64,000 nucleotides of DNA, taken from NCBI GenBank assembly GCA_937926205.1, contig CALEYL010000053.1, positions 62,001 through 126,000 on the forward strand, in the 5' to 3' direction. Positions 32,986-41,382 of this stretch are shown piece by piece (positions within the stretch are counted from its first letter, which is position 1; every line of letters begins with the position of its first letter). A program made the translations under genes and the position numbers. The DNA is from an uncultured Saprospiraceae bacterium (GTDB taxonomy: Bacteria; Bacteroidota; Bacteroidia; Chitinophagales; Saprospiraceae). Below the pieces are notes generated by a model, which searched no databases, was not told where the DNA came from, and saw only the letters and a list, made by a program, of their open reading frames with translations.

Positions 32986-34758
32986 ATGAAAAAGATATTG
33001 TTCTTTCTGATTTTGAGCTTAGGGCTCGCCTCCTGCCACAAAGACCTGGAAGAGACCACCATCATCGATGAAGTTTATACCCCGCCGGTGATCAAAGTGA
33101 ACGGGCACATCGCCGGTTTGGTCGTCAATGAAAATGGCCAGGGCATCGTAGGCGCCACGGTCCGTGTCGGGAACCAGCAAAAGGAAACCGGCCCAGGCGG
33201 CTACTTCATTTTCCGCAACATCGTTCTTGACGCCAACGGCACTTTCGTCCGGGTAGACCAACCGGGTTATTTCCAGGCTTCAAAGCGCTTTTTTGCGAAA
33301 GCCAATCAAATGAATTACACCACCCTTACCTTAATGGCCAAACAGAGTTCCGGACAAATCAACACCAGCTCCGGCGGCACCGTTACGCTTTCTTCCGGAG
33401 CCAGTGTAGCCCTTGTTGCCAACAGTGTTGTCAACGCCGATGGATTCCCCTACGCCGGCAATGTCCAGGTAGCAGCACGCTGGCTGGACCCAACAGACCC
33501 TAATTTAGGAGAAATCATGCCCGGCAACCTGCAAGGTATCAGCAGAAGCACTCAGGAAGAAGTCGCTTTGGCTTCCTATGGCATGCTGGCAGTAGAACTC
33601 ACCGGTAGCGCCGGCGAAAAGCTGAACATCCGTTTTGGATACTTAGCCACGCTTAAATTTCCGATTCCGGCCAGCTTGAGAAACAGCGCACCGGCTGAAA
33701 TTCCGCTTTGGTACTTTGATGAAACCACAGGCTTGTGGCGTGAGGACGGCCGGGCCGTGAAGCAAGGTGATTTTTATGAAGGCACGGTCAGACACTTCTC
33801 CTTCTGGAATTGTGACGCACCATTCCCATTGGTCAACATTGATGGCCGCATACTGATACCAAACGGCAACCCAATGGCTAATGCTACAGTTCGCGTCACT
33901 GTAGCCGGCTCGACACTCACTTGTTATGGATATACCAACGCAGAAGGCGTTTTCAGCGGAAAAGTGCCCGCCAATCAGCCTTTGGTTCTGACAGTTACTG
34001 ACTATTATTGCGGCGGCAACTTACTGGAAGTAAACATCGGACCTTTCGGCAGCGACGCCAGTCTCGGCGATCTGCAAGCCAGTACTACCAATGCGGTTTA
34101 CACCACACTTACCGGAAGTGTTGTCAATTGCGACAGCGACCCGGTAACACAAGGCATCGTGCAGATTTGCCAGGGTAGCAATTGCCAGTTTGCTGTAGTC
34201 GAAAACGACGGCAGTTTTGAATATACTTTTGGCCACTGCAGCATTACAGAAGTTACCGTGACGGCATACGACCTTGATGCAGCACTTTTAGGGACTCCCC
34301 AAACGGTGTCCATCGGACAACAAACGGATGTGAATCTTGGCACTTTAGCGGCCTGTACCACCCAAATCACAGAGTTCATCCGCCTCAATATCAACGGGGA
34401 TGAAGATTTGTACCCACTGCCTTATTATGAAGGCGCCCCCGGTTCGCTCCAATACATCGGTGCATTTGCGCCAAGCGATTCTACTTATGCCATGCAATTG
34501 ACTTTCCCGGTTGGAGCCCCCGGAACTTATACCGGACCGGGCGTAAGTTACTGGTCCTACCGGCTTGAGCCTTCCTATCTTACGGGGCAGTGCCAAAATC
34601 CATGCAGCGACATGACCGTTGTTGTAACCGAATTTGGCAATTTCGGTGAATTCATCCGCGGAACATTCAGTGGTAATGTTGACTTTTTTGACATCAACCA
34701 ACAACTGTTTCCCAACTTACCAGTGAGCGGGGAGTTTGCAATCATACGAACGCAATAA
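32986..34758 (+). CDS. lipoprotein with carboxypeptidase-regulatory-like domains
   Basis: A 590-residue surface or periplasmic lipoprotein (MKKILFFLILSLGLASC, lipobox LASC). Residues about 38-115 form a CarboxypepD_reg-like beta-sandwich (HIAGLVVNENGQGIVGATVR). A second similar module is near 280-350 (NIDGRILIPNGNPMANATVR) and further beta modules follow. The central part (about 120-270) has SSGASVALVANSVVNADG and a FSFWNCDAPFP motif seen in large Bacteroidota surface proteins. No enzyme signature; probably structural or adhesive. It lies 40 bases before the sigma-factor start and may share its transcript. Confidence 0.72.
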   Translation: MKKILFFLILSLGLASCHKDLEETTIIDEVYTPPVIKVNGHIAGLVVNENGQGIVGATVRVGNQQKETGPGGYFIFRNIVLDANGTFVRVDQPGYFQASKRFFAKANQMNYTTLTLMAKQSSGQINTSSGGTVTLSSGASVALVANSVVNADGFPYAGNVQVAARWLDPTDPNLGEIMPGNLQGISRSTQEEVALASYGMLAVELTGSAGEKLNIRFGYLATLKFPIPASLRNSAPAEIPLWYFDETTGLWREDGRAVKQGDFYEGTVRHFSFWNCDAPFPLVNIDGRILIPNGNPMANATVRVTVAGSTLTCYGYTNAEGVFSGKVPANQPLVLTVTDYYCGGNLLEVNIGPFGSDASLGDLQASTTNAVYTTLTGSVVNCDSDPVTQGIVQICQGSNCQFAVVENDGSFEYTFGHCSITEVTVTAYDLDAALLGTPQTVSIGQQTDVNLGTLAACTTQITEFIRLNINGDEDLYPLPYYEGAPGSLQYIGAFAPSDSTYAMQLTFPVGAPGTYTGPGVSYWSYRLEPSYLTGQCQNPCSDMTVVVTEFGNFGEFIRGTFSGNVDFFDINQQLFPNLPVSGEFAIIRTQ

Positions 34759-34798
34759 CAGCTCATGTTCATTATCTTCACCTTTAAAACACATTCTC

Positions 34799-35335
34799 TT
34801 GACAGAGCATGAAATCATAAAGGGTTGTAAACAAGGAACATCGCTCTATCAGCGATTGCTGGTAGAGCGGTACTCCCCCATGTTGTTTACCGTAGCAAGG
34901 CGCTATGGCCGCGACCGCCATGCCGCAGAAGACATTTTGCAGGATGCCCTGATGAAAATCTTCCGGGCCATTCCAAAATACGAATCCAAAGGTTCTTTCG
35001 AGGCCTGGATGCGCCGAATTGTGGTCACCACCGCCTTGCAATCTTTGGACAAGAACTGGCATCAGCGGGAAATTGGCGATCTGGATTATTTGGCAGAACC
35101 TGCCGCACCGCCCGACATTGACGCACGATTGGGTGCGGAAGAGCTTCTTAATCTGATTGCCAAACTCCCGGAGGGCTTTCGCCAAATTTTCAACCTGCAC
35201 ATTATTGAACAGTACCCACATACCGAAATCGCGCTCATGCTGGGCATCACAGAAAGTACTTCGCGCTCTCAACTGACACGTGCCCGGCGATTGCTGCAAA
35301 GCATGATTGCCGAACGGGAAAAAATAAAGATATGA
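34799..35335 (+). CDS. ECF sigma factor
   Basis: Read from TTG 34799 (TEHEIIKGCKQGTSLYQRLL), about 178 residues, because ECF factors of this group begin with this helix and no ATG is available in frame before it; a TTG at 34736 is also open. Region 2 contains YGRDRHAAEDILQDALMKIF and SFEAWMRRIVVTTAL. Region 4 contains LPEGFRQIFNLHIIEQYPHT and STSRSQLTRARRLLQ. It overlaps the next gene by four bases (ATGA), so sigma and its putative anti-sigma are translationally coupled. Confidence 0.88.
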   Translation: MTEHEIIKGCKQGTSLYQRLLVERYSPMLFTVARRYGRDRHAAEDILQDALMKIFRAIPKYESKGSFEAWMRRIVVTTALQSLDKNWHQREIGDLDYLAEPAAPPDIDARLGAEELLNLIAKLPEGFRQIFNLHIIEQYPHTEIALMLGITESTSRSQLTRARRLLQSMIAEREKIKI

Positions 35336-36825
35336 AGAAGCAAAATTTTGATCATCAGATACGGGAACGCTTAGGCGACTATCGCAGCGAACTCGACACA
35401 GAGGCGCTCTGGAAGGACCTGGCGCCACAGCTGGCTGCCGACAAAAAGCGGCGGCGGGGCATTTTCTGGTGGTGGAGCGGTGCAGGCGTATGCCTGATAT
35501 TAGCCGTTTGGGGATGGTTTGCCACTCAAAATCCACAACAACTTTCCGCCGAACAGGAAAAAGCGAGCGAACAGCAAGTGGCTCAATCCCGGGAAGTCGC
35601 AGCCCTGGAAGCTGCAAGCACGCCATCGCATCTGGAAGAAACATCCAATGTCCAATCAACATCAGAAGTAGCGACCGGGGTTCAGGAAACAGCCAGCATC
35701 AACCCATTGCCGGCATCTGGAGGCGCCATGCAGAAGCAGTCCATTTCCAGACTTCCAAAATCCAAAGCAGCACTGACCGGAAGCCGCAATTTGCCTAATG
35801 TGTCCTTGCCTGAAAACAAGGCCCGGCTGTCCCGGCTTTCACCATCTGAAAAAGTAACAGTTCGTGATAATCCTGGTTTAACTTCAGCCGGCAACGTAGC
35901 CATAAAGGCTACTGCGCCGTCTGAACAGGAACAGGAAGGGGCACAACAATTGGGCATGGAAACCCAGAGCAAGCCCCAAACCGGCGCAGAAAATGGGAAT
36001 ACCGCACTGTCAACACTGACATTCCTGGAAATCAAGTCACTGATGTTGCAACGCGAATTGCCGGCGAAAGCCGCAACTAAGCAATCAAAAACACCGAAGC
36101 CTGAAAAACGCCGCGATTTCCTCATTCGTCCGAATTTCGAGATCGGATATGCCTTTAAAACCCTGAATGATCGTATAAGCCCTGATTCAGCAGACTACCA
36201 CTTGCTGGCACGCCGCGAGTCAGAAGAGGCGTTGGAGTACCTGCACGGCAGCCTGTTGCTGGGCATGCGCCATCCATCGGGTTGGTACGCGCTGACAGGC
36301 CTGGGGTACACCCGAATCACAGAGCGGTTCTCTTACAACGCTACAAGTATAGAAAGGGACAGCGTAGGAGGCATCACTGAAATTTACATCAACGCTGAAG
36401 GAGAATCAATCTTGACCGAAGGCCTGATTGAACGCACCCGGCACATCCATTACCTCAAACGCACCTACAGCAGCTACACGCTGTTGGATGTCCCCGTAAT
36501 CGCAGGTTATGACCGGGAAAAAGGCCGCTGGTCATTTGGGGCAGAAGCCGGGGTTTTCATCAATATCTCTTTAAAAGCAAAAGGAGATGCCCTTGACAGA
36601 AATGGTGATTTCATCCGCGTGGAAGACAGCGACTGGTTCAAACCGAGCATTGGGTTAAGTTACTACGGCAGCCTGCGCGTTGGGTATGCTTTGGATAAAA
36701 AGACCCGGATCTCGCTGGGGCCAACGTTCCGCTACGTGCCGGATATTTCAAATCGCGACAACAGCGATTATGTTCAGAGATATGGCTTGTTCGGCCTGAA
36801 TTTGGGGCTGGCACGGCAGTTTTAA
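35332..36825 (+). CDS. putative anti-sigma protein with C-terminal outer-membrane barrel
   Basis: A 497-residue protein. The N-terminal about 45 residues are soluble and acidic/basic (IRERLGDYRSELDTEALWKD), matching the anti-sigma tails of Bacteroidota. One membrane helix follows (FWWWSGAGVCLILAVWGWF, about 44-62). Then comes a 200-residue Ser/Gln/Glu-rich linker. The last about 230 residues are amphipathic beta-strands of the PorT/OmpW type ending in aromatic LGLARQF. The chain would span inner membrane, periplasm and outer membrane. Overlap with the sigma gene supports a signalling role; the barrel assignment is from strand pattern and C-terminal Phe. Confidence 0.7.
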   Translation: MKKQNFDHQIRERLGDYRSELDTEALWKDLAPQLAADKKRRRGIFWWWSGAGVCLILAVWGWFATQNPQQLSAEQEKASEQQVAQSREVAALEAASTPSHLEETSNVQSTSEVATGVQETASINPLPASGGAMQKQSISRLPKSKAALTGSRNLPNVSLPENKARLSRLSPSEKVTVRDNPGLTSAGNVAIKATAPSEQEQEGAQQLGMETQSKPQTGAENGNTALSTLTFLEIKSLMLQRELPAKAATKQSKTPKPEKRRDFLIRPNFEIGYAFKTLNDRISPDSADYHLLARRESEEALEYLHGSLLLGMRHPSGWYALTGLGYTRITERFSYNATSIERDSVGGITEIYINAEGESILTEGLIERTRHIHYLKRTYSSYTLLDVPVIAGYDREKGRWSFGAEAGVFINISLKAKGDALDRNGDFIRVEDSDWFKPSIGLSYYGSLRVGYALDKKTRISLGPTFRYVPDISNRDNSDYVQRYGLFGLNLGLARQF

Positions 36826-36850
36826 GTATGCACAAAACAACTTTTCAAAT

Positions 36851-36885
36851 GAGGCCGTGCCAGCAATTGGCGCGGCCTTTTGTTT
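36851..36885 (+). terminator. rho-independent terminator
   Basis: Stem GGCCGTGCCA (36853-36862) / TGGCGCGGCC (36868-36877), one wobble pair, 5-base loop, followed by TTTTG and TTT. It ends the sigma/anti-sigma transcript and overlaps the end of the convergent hydrolase gene. Confidence 0.75.
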
Positions 36886-38221
36886 ATTCCTCCTTAGGCG
36901 TTTCCAGCACCTTCCAGATTTCAGTCAACACATTTGCCTTGTTGCCCACCGTCCAATACTCCGTATGACCGCCCGGATAAACCGGCATTGGGTTCGGTTT
37001 CTTTACCTCAATGTCTTTGATGCCCTGCCCGAACAAATCTTTTAGCGGACCGCCGATATAGTCGGAAGTGTAATAGATATTGGTCCATTTCGTCACGCCA
37101 AAAGGAGAGGAATGATTGAGGTGTTTTAAGGTAAATGGGTGATCTACGCCCTCAACCTGAAAGGTTTTTGGCCAGTCGATATTGGTGGTATCCGGTTTCT
37201 GAAAACGAGGCGGACAAGTCGGATATTCCCGCTGTTCTTTTAATTTTTCAAACAATCCCTTTTCATACACAAACAAATGCCCGGCGTGGGCCAGAGGTGA
37301 ACCAAGGGTTAACAAATCGGTCACCAGCCATTTGTTGCCGATGCTTCGCATGTATTCGTAACTCTGCTGCTGCGATTGCTGAAATTCTTCCACATTGGCT
37401 TTGCCCTCCGCCAGCTTTTTAGAAACTTCTTCAGAAGCGGCCAGCAGGTCGAGTTTGTCTTTATCTTCCCCGGTATACGTTTCGTAAAATTTTTTCGGAT
37501 CAAAGGTCTTGTAATATTCGTTCCAGAGAAATTTTACCATATCGTAGGCAATGACACTTCCAAGACTGTGCCCCACGATAATGACCCGGTCGTATTTACC
37601 CGATTCATGCAATTTCCGGAGCAATTCAAGGCCTTCCTGGCGGATGTTTTTTCGTTCCAGAATGTTTCCCGGGGAAGGGTCAAGGTAGCGCGCGGCGTCT
37701 CCCAGATAACTGAACAGCAACTTGGTAAAAAATGCGAGGATGAAGGTGACCACCAGGCCGGAAGTAATCGTACTTAGTTTTTGAAATAAACTGGTAAACC
37801 CGTATTGATAAGCCAAATAGCCTCCGGGGATCAGCGCAGCAAGCGTAATGAGCCAAAGGAAAATAAATACGGGCAACAACCTGCGCGAAATACCAGACGG
37901 GCTCCGGAAAATCACCCTTTGTATCCAGTCTTTGATGTGGGCATAATTGGTATCCCGCATGTGGTGCGCCCAGTAAAATTCAAAAAAATCGGTGGTCGGG
38001 TGGTTGCGCCCCTGCCGCATGGTCATCTTTCGGGTTTCGTAATTGCCGGAATCCGGGTCGGGTTTGTCCCAGAAAAGCACTTCGTCTAACCTGGCCTGCT
38101 TCCTGTCTTTCAGCGACTGTGCCATGGCTTCCACAAAGCTCCTGAGAGTAATGACCGGCCGTTGTTCACCAATTCCATGGATGAGCACAACGGCCTGGCG
38201 TTTTAAAGTGGATCGTTTCAT
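36884..38221 (-). CDS. alpha/beta hydrolase-like membrane protein
   Basis: A 445-residue protein. VVLIHGIGEQRPV at the start and VIIVGHSLGSVIAYDMVKFL (nucleophile Ser219) are alpha/beta-hydrolase features. Two hydrophobic helices lie between them (about 116-138 and 153-172), so the enzyme is membrane-embedded. TLGSPLAHAGHLF resembles lipase/DDHD-like strands. It may act on lipids; acid and His of the triad are not assigned. Its ATG overlaps the stop of the DUF1801 gene by four bases, implying coupling. Confidence 0.75.
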   Translation of the reverse strand: MKRSTLKRQAVVLIHGIGEQRPVITLRSFVEAMAQSLKDRKQARLDEVLFWDKPDPDSGNYETRKMTMRQGRNHPTTDFFEFYWAHHMRDTNYAHIKDWIQRVIFRSPSGISRRLLPVFIFLWLITLAALIPGGYLAYQYGFTSLFQKLSTITSGLVVTFILAFFTKLLFSYLGDAARYLDPSPGNILERKNIRQEGLELLRKLHESGKYDRVIIVGHSLGSVIAYDMVKFLWNEYYKTFDPKKFYETYTGEDKDKLDLLAASEEVSKKLAEGKANVEEFQQSQQQSYEYMRSIGNKWLVTDLLTLGSPLAHAGHLFVYEKGLFEKLKEQREYPTCPPRFQKPDTTNIDWPKTFQVEGVDHPFTLKHLNHSSPFGVTKWTNIYYTSDYIGGPLKDLFGQGIKDIEVKKPNPMPVYPGGHTEYWTVGNKANVLTEIWKVLETPKEE

Positions 38222-38679
38222 TTTTTGCTAATAAAACTGGATTCGTAAATATTGATCCATTCTTCTGCAGACATGCGCTTCACCAGTTCTGCAATTAATT
38301 CAAAGGGTATTTGTTCCATTTTTTTAAACCGGATACAGCTTTTACCCATATCGAGCTTCGTTTTGCTGTGTTTTGGATATTCCGCAGTAAACCAGTTCAG
38401 CAAGTCTGGGTTGGCATAAACCCCCATATGATATAGGGCAATGAAGTTTTTCTGCGACGCTATGTTGATGAAAGGCAAAGCCTGATCCGGGGCACAATGA
38501 TACCCGTTTGGATACATGGATTTTGGAACAACATAACCGATCATCCCGTAGGAAATGGTTTCTTCAAACCCTTTGGGCAGGTTGTCGAGGATCGTTTGTC
38601 TTAGTTTTTGCATGGCCACTTTCCTTTCTTCAGGAAGTTGCTCGAGGTAATTTTCGGGTGAATTGGATTCAATTTTCAT
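38218..38679 (-). CDS. DUF1801-family protein
   Basis: Read from ATG 38679 (MKIESNSPENYLEQLPEERK), 153 residues; the longer open frame overlaps the esterase gene and is not coding upstream of this. Family marks: ETISYGMIGYVVPKSMYPNG, FINIASQKNFIALYHMG, KLDMGKSCIRFKKME and the ending SAEEWINIYES. Cytoplasmic, activity unproven. Four-base overlap with the membrane hydrolase gene downstream suggests a shared transcript. Confidence 0.85.
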   Translation of the reverse strand: MKIESNSPENYLEQLPEERKVAMQKLRQTILDNLPKGFEETISYGMIGYVVPKSMYPNGYHCAPDQALPFINIASQKNFIALYHMGVYANPDLLNWFTAEYPKHSKTKLDMGKSCIRFKKMEQIPFELIAELVKRMSAEEWINIYESSFISKK

Positions 38680-38711
38680 GACATGAATATTGGTAATCTT
38701 TTTAAGCGTTT

Positions 38712-39491
38712 TTATTTGCGTTGCCGGAACAACCAGGCCATCATCATCGGATCGCTGTAAGCGCCAATCCAGGAAAAATGCCCAACTTCGGGGTATTGCG
38801 TAAAGCCCGGATGAGCGCCGGCTTTGGTCAAAGCGCCGAGCATTTCGTAGGAAAAAATCGGATTGACGGCGCCATCCTCCGCCCCGGTGAAAATCCACAT
38901 GGGAATATGGGAAATCGAAGCTGCTTTTGATACGTCGCCACCACCGCAAACCGGCACCGCAGCTGCAAACATATTCGGGTAACGGGCAATGGCATCAAAC
39001 GTCCCAAAGCCCCCCATGGAAAGCCCGGTAATGTAAATCCGGTTGGTGTCTACAGGAAGCGATTTAATCGTCTTTTGGACGACCTCCATCAACAACTCCA
39101 TCGGCTTTGCAGCCGGAGATTGCAGCGTAAGGGCATGGTTATCACGACCTGAAAAATTGGACCAGTTCATGCCGGATGGGCATTGCGGGGCAATGACGAT
39201 GGCGGGATGCAGTTTCATGTTCTCGTCTGTCGCAAAATTCATAACCCCCCATTTTAATTGGGCTTCATTGTCGTTGCCGCGTTCTCCGGAACCGTGTAAA
39301 AAAATCACGAGTGGATACTTCTGAATAAGTCCATAATCCGGAACCAACTGCCGGTATCGCAGGGTATCACCTTTGCCGTTGTTGTATTGTTCATAACTAA
39401 AAAGTGACTGCTGTGAAAACAGATCAGGCAGGTTGCCACAGCAAAAAACCAGCACCCAAAAAGCGGCCAGTTTGGAAATTCGGATTTTCAT
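38712..39491 (-). CDS. exported esterase / prolyl-oligopeptidase-like hydrolase
   Basis: A 259-residue alpha/beta hydrolase with a signal peptide (MKIRISKLAAFWVLVFCCG). PLVIFLHGSGERGNDNEAQL is the oxyanion strand. Nucleophile Ser158 sits in TGLSMGGFGTFDAIARYPNM, Asp206 in FTGAEDGAVNP and His238 in EVGHFSWIGAY, giving a complete triad. The pattern matches PHB-depolymerase/LpqC-like and feruloyl-esterase-like enzymes. Acts in the periplasm or outside; substrate unknown. It is 32 bases upstream of the DUF1801 gene. Confidence 0.87.
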   Translation of the reverse strand: MKIRISKLAAFWVLVFCCGNLPDLFSQQSLFSYEQYNNGKGDTLRYRQLVPDYGLIQKYPLVIFLHGSGERGNDNEAQLKWGVMNFATDENMKLHPAIVIAPQCPSGMNWSNFSGRDNHALTLQSPAAKPMELLMEVVQKTIKSLPVDTNRIYITGLSMGGFGTFDAIARYPNMFAAAVPVCGGGDVSKAASISHIPMWIFTGAEDGAVNPIFSYEMLGALTKAGAHPGFTQYPEVGHFSWIGAYSDPMMMAWLFRQRK

Positions 39492-39630
39492 GTCCAGGTG
39501 TTTGTATTAAAAATGCGTCAAAAACTCATCAAGTCATCGGAATTGTTGCCTTCCAGGGTAGCGAATTTAGCATTTTTTTGCATAGCACTCTTACAACAGG
39601 TGATCAAACGATGGGCTGTATCACGCTATC

Positions 39631-40251
39631 TTACCATTTTATCCATTCCCCGTCTTCAAACACATTCACCAATTCCGAATGCGTTTTTATTTCCTCCCAG
39701 GCAACGCCCTGGCCGTCCCACAACTTGGTTATTAATTGGTTCGATTTCAAGTCAAATCGGCCAATTTGGCAACCGCCGCATTCAACCGGAACAAAAGTAT
39801 ATAAAGTCGTTTTATCCCTGCTTAAATAAATTTCGTTTCCGGGTATTTTATGCCAGATTCCATTGTCGCTGATGAGGTAAAAATTGCCGGAAAACTCCCC
39901 AGATTTATTAATTATGAAATAATCTTTAATGGGCTGCAGGAGCGGCAACTGGTATCCATTCTCCCCTTCTTCAAAGCCCCAATATTCGCTTTTTAAGACC
40001 TTCCCGTTTTCCGTTTGTTCAACCCAGATTTGAAAAAAGCCATCATCCTCCTCAAAATAATCGTGGTGCAATTTGGTAAAAACAATTTCAGTCCGGCCTA
40101 AGCTGTAGCGTTCTTTTTTGGCGCTAAAACTGTCAGCAGGGTATTGTTCTAAATTAAAGATGGCTCCACATCGGTTATTGAAATCCTGGTTATAAACGGC
40201 GGAACAAGACATAAAAAACAACAAACACAAATTTAATGTCTTCATTTTCAA
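39631..40251 (-). CDS. small lipoprotein, unknown function
   Basis: A 206-residue protein with leader MKMKTLNLCLLFFMSCSAVY (lipobox FMSC). The mature part is beta-rich and acidic with VPVECGGCQIGRFDLKSNQL near the C-terminus, a phrase like that of WG-repeat or KWG-type periplasmic proteins. No enzyme motif. It stands alone on the minus strand between the esterase (139 bases away) and a probable gene fragment. Confidence 0.6.
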   Translation of the reverse strand: MKMKTLNLCLLFFMSCSAVYNQDFNNRCGAIFNLEQYPADSFSAKKERYSLGRTEIVFTKLHHDYFEEDDGFFQIWVEQTENGKVLKSEYWGFEEGENGYQLPLLQPIKDYFIINKSGEFSGNFYLISDNGIWHKIPGNEIYLSRDKTTLYTFVPVECGGCQIGRFDLKSNQLITKLWDGQGVAWEEIKTHSELVNVFEDGEWIKW

Positions 40252-40308
40252 TTAATTTATTAATATTCATGAATAACCACCTTTTCTCCCGTCGCCTCCG
40301 GATCAACT

Positions 40309-40452
40309 TCACAGGCTATAGATAGACGGATTTTTATCCGCCCAAAGAAAGGTATGGTCATCCAAATTATAAGTCTCCAGTATTTTAGGAATTGCTTCAA
40401 CTTCATAGTCGCTGTCTTCAATAATGTTCCAAAAATTTTGAGGTTTATTTTT
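40309..40452 (-). pseudogene. 47-codon gene fragment
   Basis: An open frame without any ATG, bounded upstream by an in-frame TGA (40453-40455). The product KPQNFWNIIEDSDYEVEAIP, then KILETYNLDDHTFLWADKNP, then SIYSL reads like real protein, not chance sequence. It resembles the tail of a small SUKH-like or immunity-type protein, but I cannot assign it. Probably a decayed 3' end. Confidence 0.35.
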
Positions 40453-40500
40453 TCATGGTCAAACGTTGCTTTTCTGGTTTAAACTTTATACAAACGTGAA

Positions 40501-41154
40501 TTATTTTAATTCCGGCCCTGGATTGTTTAAGGGAAGAATTTCTCTTTTACCGTATGTTAACGCTAATTGGTCTTCGTAATCACAAATATAATCACATAAA
40601 GCCCCTATCTTATCGTATCCGGGTGACCCTCTAAAAACAATTTGATGGACTTTTTTATTACATTTTAATGCTTCAGGTCTATGGCCTTCTAAAAAATAGC
40701 AATACCCGTCTAATACATCTCTATTGGCTTTAAATTGTGACTCAGTCCAAAAATTAAATTCATAAATCATCATCTCAAATTTATTCCATTCTTCTTTGGA
40801 AATTTTTATTTCATAATTCTTTCCATTAGAGTAATTGCCTTTTTCCGGAAAGTGATTAACGCTCAAAAAGTATTCAGAATTTTTGTTTTCAATTTTTATT
40901 GATTTTCCAAATCCAAATGAGGAATAATATAATAAATGATAGTAGGTACTGGTTCGTTCTTTAACAGGTCTCACGTTAAACCATTCCATCACGGTATCTC
41001 GAAATCCTAAAGCTTCCTTCCACAAAACAGTATCTACCGGATCATTTCGATATACTTCATGGTCAAATTTTGAACATGCCTCCTTTTCATCCTGGCAGCT
41101 AAATAAACATATCAAGATCAAGATTATTGAAAAGAGGGTTGATTTGTAATGCAT
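40501..41154 (-). CDS. lipoprotein, unknown function
   Basis: A 217-residue protein with leader MHYKSTLFSIILILICLFSC (lipobox LFSC). The mature part is charged and mixed alpha/beta (KISKEEWNKFEMMIYEFNFW, HRPEALKCNKKVHQIVFRGS). No family recognised. It is AT-rich, like the following gene. Its start codon is only 18 bases below a 135-bp MITE (41173-41307), which may have replaced or altered its promoter. Confidence 0.6.
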   Translation of the reverse strand: MHYKSTLFSIILILICLFSCQDEKEACSKFDHEVYRNDPVDTVLWKEALGFRDTVMEWFNVRPVKERTSTYYHLLYYSSFGFGKSIKIENKNSEYFLSVNHFPEKGNYSNGKNYEIKISKEEWNKFEMMIYEFNFWTESQFKANRDVLDGYCYFLEGHRPEALKCNKKVHQIVFRGSPGYDKIGALCDYICDYEDQLALTYGKREILPLNNPGPELK

Positions 41155-41172
41155 CTTGTTTTGAGTTCAATT

Positions 41173-41307
41173 ACGAGGGTGTATCATAAGTCTATGTTTT
41201 TGATATATTGTAAAGAAACCATCTTTTAAAAAGACTGGTAGCTTGCGTATTATAGATATGACAAATTTTAAAATTTTGTCATATCTGCACTTATGATACA
41301 CCCTCGT
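41173..41307. mobile_element. 135-bp MITE with perfect 18-bp terminal inverted repeats
   Basis: Left end ACGAGGGTGTATCATAAG (41173-41190) and right end CTTATGATACACCCTCGT (41290-41307) are exact reverse complements. TTA borders both sides if the element is read as CGAGGG...CCCTCG, a possible 3-bp target duplication. Inside is an 11-bp hairpin GATATGACAAA / TTTGTCATATC (41255-41285). The GAGGGTGTATCA end is like that of some IS families, but no transposase is encoded, so it must be moved in trans. Confidence 0.75.
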
Positions 41308-41382
41308 TAGGAAGTGTAAAATATCCGGTAGCCTGGGATTTTGAACATTTTCTCTGATTTTACATACGGTGTTTTTCATATT

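Noticed and set aside
34784..35662. 292-codon minus-strand frame over the sigma/anti-sigma genes
   Set aside because: Sigma regions 2 and 4 on the plus strand are unmistakable; the reverse frame has no domain.
37805..38231. Plus-strand frames opposite the alpha/beta hydrolase
   Set aside because: Antisense shadows; the minus-strand gene has the GHSLG motif and a coupled upstream gene.
41167..41379. 70-codon minus-strand frame
   Set aside because: Most of it lies inside the MITE and its inverted repeats, so it is not an independent gene.
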